DNA of 5,408 nucleotides from Lentimicrobiaceae bacterium (GTDB lineage: Bacteria > Bacteroidota > Bacteroidia > Bacteroidales > JAGONC01). Where the stretch lies: the NCBI GenBank assembly GCA_030621075.1, contig JAUXII010000095.1, positions 1-5,408 of the forward strand. Reading direction: 5' to 3'. The first letter of the stretch is position 1; each line of letters opens with the position of its first letter. The position numbers and the translations under genes were made by a program. The notes under the pieces are model-generated. The model was given only the letters and a program-made list of their open reading frames with translations, searched no databases and was not told the origin of the DNA. Below are positions 1 through 4,341 of the stretch, one piece after another.

Positions 1-121
1 GCCATGATAAAGACAAATGCTTGTATGGAAGTTCCTGACCTTCAAGATAGTTTTTACCGCCCGTATTTATTGCCCTACGACAATAAAGTTTCATGCCTTT
101 TACTAATGGAATTAATCTCAT
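1..121 (-). CDS. Small phage protein of unknown function, 3' end outside the window
   Basis: The ATG at 121-119 is preceded by AGGAGG at 136-131 with a 9-nt spacer, and the frame stays open to the window edge, giving 40 visible codons. The protein begins MRLIPLVKGMKLYCRRAINT and continues with GGKNYLEGQELPYKHLSLSW. The pattern (K-G-M-x-L-Y, then I-N-T-G-G and G-Q-E-x-P) resembles small uncharacterised proteins that follow capsid genes in phage head operons; I cannot give it a function. Position after the capsid gene makes a head-completion or head-tail joining role possible, but that is inference only. It is separated from the capsid stop by about 67 bases holding a hairpin, so it may be expressed at a different level from the capsid protein. 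Confidence 0.72.
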   Translation of the reverse strand, partial: MRLIPLVKGMKLYCRRAINTGGKNYLEGQELPYKHLSLSW

Positions 122-144
122 GTGTTTCTCCCTCCTATCGGATA

Positions 145-168
145 AGTGAGGGACTTTCGCCCCTCACT
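145..168 (-). terminator. 10-bp hairpin with GAAA tetraloop after the capsid gene
   Basis: Read on the transcribed strand, AGTGAGGGGC pairs with GTCCCTCACT around a GAAA loop: ten consecutive pairs including one G-U, capped by a GNRA tetraloop closed by C-G. It starts 20 nt after the capsid stop codon and ends 8 nt before the next ribosome binding site. There is no U-tract after it, so it is not a canonical intrinsic terminator. More likely roles are a 3' stability or RNA-processing element, partial termination, or control of the next gene. The structure is seen directly; its function is inference. Confidence 0.6.
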
Positions 169-188
169 GTTGATTTCAAAAAACACGT

Positions 189-1175
189 TTATGCCACGAT
201 CCCGTTGAAGAAATATCCACAATCTGCTGCAACCAGTTTCTGGTCGAAACTCATCTGAATTTCAACACGATCTGATTCAAGTTTTTCAATCCTGAATCGC
301 TTAATTCGATTACCTTCAACGCCAGCACCCATCCATCCAGTCCAACTGAAAGTATATCCAGCTGAAGGAGTCATGATGCCCGGTGAAGGCGCAACATAAC
401 ATAACAAAGCGTGTTTGCCGCCGATAAAAGCATGAGCAGCTGTCGCACCTTCCGCAGCTGTATTCTCAATAGCCTTCATGACAAATATTCTTTCCAGCTC
501 AAATAATTTCATGAGTGCTTCGACATTGGCAATTGCGGGATTTCCCGGTGTTTGACCATATTTGATCCGGTCAACAATATCAGGATGATCAATAATAGCA
601 TCCCACACCTGTTTGCCCATAATTAAAGTATTGGATTCAAATCCAGTATCCTGAAGACGGTTTGTCTTACCTGTTCTAATATCCTTAATAGGATCACCAG
701 TATCAAGACTCCAATGCAAAACCTGAGGGCCTGTCGGGCCAGATGCCACCCCTGCAATATCCACACTCCAGATTGTATCCTTGAAGAACTTATCCACCCA
801 TAGTTTTTCCCTCTTAATAAGGGCCTTATGAGTAACATATTCTGTTGCCTCATTATCCAGATTGAGAACTGCGTCAGCATTTCCACGAATTTGATCAGGA
901 ACATCTTTATGAAAAGCCTGCACCTTACAAAAATATGTAGGTGTGTTATCCAAAGAATAACTACCACCTGCACTTTCAGTTCCTGGCGCACGTTCTTTCA
1001 TTTCATCCCGATTAAATTCACCCCTGTCATAAGTATAATACCGATCTGATTGTTTGGTCACCGGAATATTCGGAAATACCCTGGTAGCCACAAAATTGTC
1101 AGCACTTTGCAAATATGCAATACTTATATTCGTCAACGGAGTGTTGACATGTACATCACCTGCTGTTGGATTCAT
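189..1175 (-). CDS. Major capsid protein (HK97-fold type)
   Basis: The protein has 328 residues, a usual length for HK97-fold shell proteins without a cleaved N-terminal scaffold domain. The N-terminus (VHVNTPLTNISIAYLQ, then FVATRVFPNIPVTKQSDRYY, residues 28-47) and the following YDRGEFNRDE fit the N-arm and E-loop region of this class of phage capsid. Residues 182-208 (NTLIMGKQVWDAIIDHPDI, then VDRIKYGQ) form a highly characteristic capsid segment. The C-terminal part contains GNRIKRFRIEKLESDRVEIQ (288-307) and ends in a hydrophobic ADCGYFFNGIVA. The role is to form the icosahedral shell. It follows the scaffold and decoration genes, the standard order. The ATG has AAGGAG with an 8-nt spacer. 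A strong hairpin lies shortly after its TAA stop. The assignment rests on recognised sequence pattern and position rather than on a search. Confidence 0.88.
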   Translation of the reverse strand: MNPTAGDVHVNTPLTNISIAYLQSADNFVATRVFPNIPVTKQSDRYYTYDRGEFNRDEMKERAPGTESAGGSYSLDNTPTYFCKVQAFHKDVPDQIRGNADAVLNLDNEATEYVTHKALIKREKLWVDKFFKDTIWSVDIAGVASGPTGPQVLHWSLDTGDPIKDIRTGKTNRLQDTGFESNTLIMGKQVWDAIIDHPDIVDRIKYGQTPGNPAIANVEALMKLFELERIFVMKAIENTAAEGATAAHAFIGGKHALLCYVAPSPGIMTPSAGYTFSWTGWMGAGVEGNRIKRFRIEKLESDRVEIQMSFDQKLVAADCGYFFNGIVA

Positions 1176-1190
1176 TTTATTTTCTCCTTA

Positions 1191-1202
1191 TATTTAAAAG
1201 TT
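1191..1202 (-). repeat. 12-nt AACTTTTAAATA leader, capsid copy
   Basis: AACTTTTAAATA lies 15 nt upstream of the capsid ATG, just before the ribosome binding site. An identical copy lies at 1925-1936 before the decoration gene, at nearly the same distance. It could be an AU-rich translation enhancer or an unpaired leader keeping the site open. A phage late-promoter -10 element is also conceivable (TTTAAATA differs from the T4 late TATAAATA at one base), but nothing else supports that. Confidence 0.45.
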
Positions 1203-1211
1203 CATATCAAT

Positions 1212-1241
1212 AAAATTTCTCTGAAAGTCTGGGAGAAAATT
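1212..1241 (-). other. Weak AT-rich hairpin between decoration and capsid genes
   Basis: On the transcribed strand AATTTTCTC can pair with GAGAAATTTT around an 11-nt loop, with one T-T mismatch. It lies in the 75-base gap between the decoration stop and the capsid start. Stability is low, and it may be incidental in AT-rich spacer. The gap otherwise holds only the 12-nt leader and the capsid ribosome binding site. Confidence 0.25.
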
Positions 1242-1250
1242 CAGATACTA

Positions 1251-1907
1251 TTAAGCTGCCACCACACCATTGTTGGAAACCACAGCCCAGTTGGTGCCGT
1301 CAAAAACCAATTCTATCGAATCACCAACATCCGCAAAAGTAAGAGTTGTTCCTACCAACAAATGAGCAGGTGTTACAACCTGATCACCTCCATCAACCAA
1401 CATCGTCAAAATTATCTTCTGACCAGCAGATCCATCTGCAAGAGAAGCAGTAGACACGCCAGCAGTAGTATCGAAAAATACTATATCATTGAGCAAAGAT
1501 ATAGCACCCGATGTAGCAACTATTGTTTCGATAACAGGAGCTTGTATGGTATGACCTTGTTTGAGCAAAACAGCAATGACATCTCCTGCCGCTGCCGCTG
1601 CTTCCAAAGCCGTTCCCAAACTGTGATCAGGAGCTGCCGCTGTAATAGCCCGACCTGTTGCATCACTCTGAATGTCTGCTCCTCTGGCCACTGCCGCCCC
1701 AGCTGTTACTTTAATAACCCCATTATAACCGACAGCGCCGATTTTTCCAGCTGTGGGTTTGTCCAAAAGCACGCCGACAGATGGCCCTCCCACAACAGTA
1801 TTTAAAGCAATACCAGAAGCCCCCAAAAGCATGAACCGATTTTGGTAGCTACTCTGGTCACCATTAGCCTCTAAAGAAATTGATTTCACATCTTGTTCAA
1901 AACTCAT
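1251..1907 (-). CDS. Two-domain head decoration-type protein (DUF2190-like N-terminal half)
   Basis: The protein has 218 residues and is small-residue-rich. Residues 1-118 resemble the DUF2190-type phage capsid-associated domain: VGVLLDKPTAGKIGAVGYNG (44-63), then VIKVTAGAAVARGADIQSD (64-82), ATGRAI, LGTALEAAAAAGDVIAVLL (97-115). Residues 125-218 form a second beta-rich domain with ISLLNDIVFFDT, TPAHLLVGTTLTFADVGDSI (179-198), and LVFDGTNWAVVSNNG (200-214). The second module is familiar to me from phage head proteins, also as separate proteins, so this looks like a fusion. The likely role is binding to and stabilising the outer capsid surface, supported by its place immediately before the major capsid gene. 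The ATG follows GGAGGG with a 7-nt spacer. It has no predicted signal peptide. The exact family labels need a profile search. Confidence 0.8.
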   Translation of the reverse strand: MSFEQDVKSISLEANGDQSSYQNRFMLLGASGIALNTVVGGPSVGVLLDKPTAGKIGAVGYNGVIKVTAGAAVARGADIQSDATGRAITAAAPDHSLGTALEAAAAAGDVIAVLLKQGHTIQAPVIETIVATSGAISLLNDIVFFDTTAGVSTASLADGSAGQKIILTMLVDGGDQVVTPAHLLVGTTLTFADVGDSIELVFDGTNWAVVSNNGVVAA

Positions 1908-1924
1908 TTTTTATCCCTCCGTAT

Positions 1925-1936
1925 TATTTAAAAGTT
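1925..1936 (-). repeat. 12-nt AACTTTTAAATA leader, decoration-gene copy
   Basis: This is the second exact copy of the leader found before the capsid gene, 17 nt upstream of the decoration ATG and followed by GGAGGG. No comparable copy is seen before the protease, scaffold, Ig-like or final small gene, so the element marks only the two genes expected to be made in the largest amounts. Confidence 0.45.
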
Positions 1937-1972
1937 TAAATTGTTCTTTTTCTCTTGCGCCCATAGCCCTTT

Positions 1973-2671
1973 TTATTTCAAAGAGTCTGAATACAGTTTT
2001 TGTCCTTCCTTGGTTTTAATAACCGTTGCATATGCCTTAGCAAACGTCACTTTGTTTTCATCAGCATAAACTTCCGCCATTTTGTTCAACTTGCCTTCAG
2101 CTGAATCTTCACCAACTTCGCCAGACCCAATCTCATCAAACATTCTGGATTTGCTCATGGCTTCGTTCCCAGACTTCAACATGGTTGTCAAAGCTTCTTT
2201 CACGTCCTTTGAAAGTCCCTCAGTCGCCTTCAGCACTTTGCCTTTGACATCAGGATCGCCGGGAAGGTTTTTGTACAGAGTTTCAGCTGACTTTGTAAAT
2301 TCAGCCGATTCTCTTGCATCCTTTTCATCCTTCGCAATTTGTTTGTTGGTATCGATCTCAGCCTGTTGAGCCTTCAATACCTCATAAACATCCTCACCAA
2401 CGACAGACTTGCAAATTGTCCGGCCATGAGCTGTAAATGTTTCATTACTCACCTTGGATTTTTCGATGATTCCAGCCCATTTCTTTTCATCTTTTTTAAG
2501 GAAATCAACCTGACCTTCCTCATCAAGTAAATCAAAATAAACTTTGGTAACATCGTTCATTTTAGACATGATCTCAAATTTGGCAACTTTGACTTCAGAC
2601 GCTGTCATATCGTCATCAAATTTCTTTTGAAGATCATCAAATTTCTTTTGTAATTTTTCTAACTCATTCAT
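1973..2671 (-). CDS. Nested in-frame scaffold protein from an internal start
   Basis: The ATG at 2671-2669 (residue 155 of the longer protein) is preceded by AAGGAGG at 2685-2679 with a 7-nt spacer, as good as any start signal in this window. Translation from it gives 232 residues made almost wholly of the coiled-coil and C-terminal scaffold portion, beginning MNELEKLQKKFDDLQKK. The start falls exactly at the domain boundary, just after a Gly-Gly-Phe-Asp linker whose codons provide the Shine-Dalgarno sequence. The known parallel is lambda, where the scaffold Nu3 is made from an internal start in the protease gene C, giving many scaffold copies per protease-linked copy. Here the same logic would give abundant free scaffold plus fewer long molecules. 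That the short product is made is inference; Gly-Gly codons can create such a sequence by chance. Confidence 0.6.
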   Translation of the reverse strand: MNELEKLQKKFDDLQKKFDDDMTASEVKVAKFEIMSKMNDVTKVYFDLLDEEGQVDFLKKDEKKWAGIIEKSKVSNETFTAHGRTICKSVVGEDVYEVLKAQQAEIDTNKQIAKDEKDARESAEFTKSAETLYKNLPGDPDVKGKVLKATEGLSKDVKEALTTMLKSGNEAMSKSRMFDEIGSGEVGEDSAEGKLNKMAEVYADENKVTFAKAYATVIKTKEGQKLYSDSLK

Positions 2672-3133
2672 GTCAAAACCTCCTTCAATTTGGTTGTTGT
2701 AATAGTCGGTGATATCTTCTTTATTTTTTTCAAAGAAATCCACCAACTGGGTTTTTTCATCGGGTGATAATTCCAAATCGCCCTTTATTATATCCGTACT
2801 ATCAATCAGCCCGGACATTGCGACCATAAACTCATTGAGACTCCCCCTGATGGCTGTTTTCTTTTGCGCCACGCCGGGATTGCGAATGATAGCTGAAAAG
2901 GAACGCTGCATAGCAACACTGAAATCATAAAAGTTGCTTAACAGCATGTTCATTCTTTCGCTTAATTCCATTTCAGACAAAGCCTCATTAAAAGATTGTT
3001 TGGCAAGTTCTTCAATAGACTCCTCCGATTTAAACAAACTCACCTTTGCGCCCTGATTGGCCCCTCTACCCACCAAAGAAACCTCTTGAACAGACATGTC
3101 CTTCAAAAGATTTCCTTTCTTCTCCTTTTTCAT
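1973..3133 (-). CDS. Scaffold-type prohead core protein with protease-tail N-terminus
   Basis: The protein has 386 residues, is charged and largely helical, and has no signal peptide. Residues 14-36 contain VQEVSLVGRGANQGAKVSLF, a motif I know from the C-terminal end of XkdF-type proteases and from the N-terminus of some phage core proteins. Residues 37-150 form a helical region (NEALSEMELSERMNMLLSNF and following). From residue 155 comes a Lys/Glu/Asp-rich coiled coil with two identical heptads (LQKKFDD at 161-167 and 168-174). The C-terminus (YADENKVTFAKAYATVIKTK, then EGQKLY at 376-381) resembles the capsid-binding tail of scaffolds. Inferred role: a procapsid core that holds the protease and guides capsid assembly, then is degraded. 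The ATG has AAGGAGG with an 8-nt spacer. It lies in the same frame as the protease, separated only by TAA AAG. A further ATG at residue 155 has its own ribosome binding site. Confidence 0.8.
   Translation of the reverse strand: MKKEKKGNLLKDMSVQEVSLVGRGANQGAKVSLFKSEESIEELAKQSFNEALSEMELSERMNMLLSNFYDFSVAMQRSFSAIIRNPGVAQKKTAIRGSLNEFMVAMSGLIDSTDIIKGDLELSPDEKTQLVDFFEKNKEDITDYYNNQIEGGFDMNELEKLQKKFDDLQKKFDDDMTASEVKVAKFEIMSKMNDVTKVYFDLLDEEGQVDFLKKDEKKWAGIIEKSKVSNETFTAHGRTICKSVVGEDVYEVLKAQQAEIDTNKQIAKDEKDARESAEFTKSAETLYKNLPGDPDVKGKVLKATEGLSKDVKEALTTMLKSGNEAMSKSRMFDEIGSGEVGEDSAEGKLNKMAEVYADENKVTFAKAYATVIKTKEGQKLYSDSLK
2613..2650 (-). repeat. 17-bp direct repeat with 21-bp period coding a duplicated heptad
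   Basis: Two exact 17-bp copies at 2613-2629 and 2634-2650 are spaced by 21 bp, which is seven codons. They encode the repeated LQKKFDD of the scaffold coiled coil, directly after the internal start. This looks like a recent duplication of one coiled-coil heptad. Confidence 0.8.
2672..2686 (-). promoter_or_regulatory. Internal ribosome binding site inside the scaffold gene
   Basis: The sequence GAAGGAGG followed by TTTTGAC leads into the ATG at 2671. It complements the 3' end of 16S rRNA over at least seven bases at ideal spacing. It lies within the codons for Glu-Gly-Gly-Phe-Asp of the longer protein and defines the start of the nested scaffold. Confidence 0.65.
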
Positions 3134-3148
3134 CTTTTATACCTCCTT
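3134..3148 (-). promoter_or_regulatory. Ribosome binding site and in-frame stop joining protease and scaffold genes
   Basis: On the coding strand this reads AAGGAGGTATAAAAG directly before the scaffold ATG. The Shine-Dalgarno bases are the last codons of the protease, the TAA is its stop, and the next codon AAG leads in the same frame to the ATG. Ribosomes ending on the protease are therefore placed to restart at once, so coupled translation is expected. Confidence 0.75.
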
Positions 3149-3640
3149 TGGGATTCTTTTGCCTGTTCCTCCAAGGCTAAACATGGGATATTCGCCTTTT
3201 TTAATTTTATCCCATACACCATCATCATCAATATGAAAACCACCCCACCAGCCAACGCAGCCAAGATCTATTCCCAGAGCCTCTTGCTTTTCTTTGGTGA
3301 AAACGATTGATTCAACGAGTTGGCCGACTCCCTTTCTGACATGACTGTCTCCAGCGATCCTGGCATCCAATACATAATTGTACGCTGCTTTTTCAAGTTC
3401 CACTGGTTCAATATAATCATCCTGAGAGTCTTTGATCATTTCCCCATCTTTCTCCACCACGGAAAACCACCCAAAGACCATACGTTCATCTTCATCAATC
3501 TTTTTGATTTCCATCATATCATTTTCCGGCCCTGCTTCAACAACTTCTTTTATAATCCTTGCGCCCTTTTCCGACATTAAAAATTTCTTTAATGCTTCAT
3601 CCGACACGTTGTTGATTATTTGAACATCTCCCTCTGCCAT
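3137..3640 (-). CDS. XkdF-like prohead (head maturation) serine protease
   Basis: This 167-residue protein resembles the XkdF-type phage serine protease family (Pfam Peptidase_S78_2, related to the HK97 prohead protease group). The core begins near residue 44 (KKIDEDERMVFGWFSV), followed by the acidic D-S-Q-D-D-Y-I-E-P segment (71-79) and an alpha-helix (VELEKAAYNYV). The probable catalytic His is H100 in GDSHVRK, the probable Ser is S155 in FSLGGTGKR, and E110 in QLVES is a candidate third residue. In this family the protease is packaged in the procapsid and digests the scaffold during maturation. The start ATG follows AAGGAGG with an 8-nt spacer. The protein ends only 12 residues after S155, earlier than I expect for the family; the usual following V-x-E-V-S-L-V-x-R-x-A-N motif appears in the next gene, in the same frame. 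The last codons (AAG GAG GTA) also form that gene's ribosome binding site. Confidence 0.88.
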   Translation of the reverse strand: MAEGDVQIINNVSDEALKKFLMSEKGARIIKEVVEAGPENDMMEIKKIDEDERMVFGWFSVVEKDGEMIKDSQDDYIEPVELEKAAYNYVLDARIAGDSHVRKGVGQLVESIVFTKEKQEALGIDLGCVGWWGGFHIDDDGVWDKIKKGEYPMFSLGGTGKRIPKEV

Positions 3641-3655
3641 GACCTTTCCCTCCTT

Positions 3656-4000
3656 TTAAGTTTCTATCACTTCAACTATGCGATCAACTTCCCACCCATT
3701 TCCTTCACTGGTCTCCATCCGAAAAGTAACCTTATATGGAGACAATGCAACTTCCCCCGCTCGAACTCTTATTGATAATATATTGCTTGTATAATCTCCA
3801 TCAGGATCGTTACCCACAACTTTCGTTGAATCATCTAAAAAAGTTAATGAAACGTCAGCACCGTTTTTATCCTCAGCCAATATGATACTGGTTCCAACAA
3901 CCACCGTTTCAGTAGCTGTCTGAACCCTCAATATTGATCCAGATATAAAAAACTTTTCCCACGATTGTTTTTCTATTGACTTATTTGATAATGTCGTCAT
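3656..4000 (-). CDS. Small Ig-like phage protein, possible fibre-attachment (adaptor) protein
   Basis: This 114-residue protein starts at an ATG preceded by AGGAG with an 8-nt spacer. After about 20 polar residues, the sequence alternates hydrophobic and polar residues in strands. The pattern LAEDKNGADVSLTFLDDSTKVVG (residues 41-63, of which the D-x-x-G-x-D-V turn is the most telling), then LSIRVRAGEVALSPYKVTFR (75-94) and a final WEVDRIVEVI (103-112), resembles the small Ig-like beta-sandwich proteins common in phage structural operons. Relatives of this type are sometimes labelled fibre-tail adaptors; I am working from memory of that pattern, so the label is tentative. Its position just after a fibre-like gene and before the protease fits a virion accessory role. 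It ends in TAA, 15 bases before the protease start, and the next ribosome binding site begins directly after this stop. No signal peptide or membrane segment is visible. Confidence 0.7.
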   Translation of the reverse strand: MTTLSNKSIEKQSWEKFFISGSILRVQTATETVVVGTSIILAEDKNGADVSLTFLDDSTKVVGNDPDGDYTSNILSIRVRAGEVALSPYKVTFRMETSEGNGWEVDRIVEVIET

Positions 4001-4011
4001 TCAATTTTCTC

Positions 4012-4341
4012 CTATGTCGTACAAGGTTTGACGTCTCTAAAAATTAGATCCTGACGGATTTTTCTATTTATAAAATCTGCGTCCTTAGTTTTCCGAGTAA
4101 TGGGATTTGAAATCTTTTTCCTTTTGAATATGGTTTTAAAAGCTACTCTTTTAATCAGCATTTCATCCCCCGGTCTTTTTGTAATAACATCTTGTTCAGT
4201 TTTCCTTTGTATATCAAATATTGCTAACCGTCTGGCGATGCAAGTGGGTGTTACAAAATATAATATTTTTTTGAATATGCCATAGCCCTTTGTTACGATT
4301 AAAGAGGCCCTTTTGCCATATCCTTTTGTAACAAGACTCAT
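4012..4341 (-). CDS. Small basic phage protein with duplicated VTKGYG motif
   Basis: This is a 109-residue protein of unknown function. Its N-terminus carries two copies of VTKGYG, at residues 4-9 and 16-21, separated by a short basic linker (KRASLI). Similar repeats of the V-T-x-G-Y-G type are familiar to me at the N-terminus of small uncharacterised phage structural-cluster proteins, but no function is established that I know of. The remainder is strongly basic, with many Lys/Arg clusters (for example FKRKK near residue 72), and has no clear membrane segment or signal peptide. The ATG shares a base with the upstream stop (TAATG) and has no strong ribosome binding site, so translational coupling is likely. 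Its TAG stop sits inside the ribosome binding site of the following gene. Position between a fibre-like gene and an Ig-like gene suggests a minor virion or appendage-assembly part; that is inference. Confidence 0.75.
   Translation of the reverse strand: MSLVTKGYGKRASLIVTKGYGIFKKILYFVTPTCIARRLAIFDIQRKTEQDVITKRPGDEMLIKRVAFKTIFKRKKISNPITRKTKDADFINRKIRQDLIFRDVKPCTT
4279..4332 (-). repeat. Tandem VTKGYG coding repeat
   Basis: Residues 4-9 and 16-21 of the small basic protein are identical (VTKGYG) but use different third codon bases (for example AAA GGA against AAG GGC). The amino acids are thus kept while the DNA has drifted, which points to selection on the peptide motif rather than a fresh duplication. 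Confidence 0.75.

Noticed and set aside
4..258. Plus-strand open frame of 84 codons at the left edge
   Set aside because: It is antisense to the small last gene, the hairpin and the capsid 3' end, has no ribosome binding site that can be seen, and has no recognisable product.
623..991. Minus-strand open frame of 122 codons inside the capsid gene
   Set aside because: It is a shifted-frame shadow of the capsid gene with no ribosome binding site of note and no recognisable sequence.
1050..1805. Long plus-strand open frame of 251 codons
   Set aside because: It runs antisense to the decoration and capsid genes and across their gap. Its product is rich in Ser, Cys, Arg and Ile with no recognisable domain, and the minus-strand genes have clear family features and ribosome binding sites.
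1911..1964. Seventeen-codon minus-strand frame in the scaffold-decoration gap, ending three bases before the decoration ATG
   Set aside because: No properly spaced ribosome binding site precedes its ATG. Its end coincides with the decoration gene's ribosome binding site and the 12-nt leader, which explain the sequence better. A leader peptide cannot be excluded without comparison.
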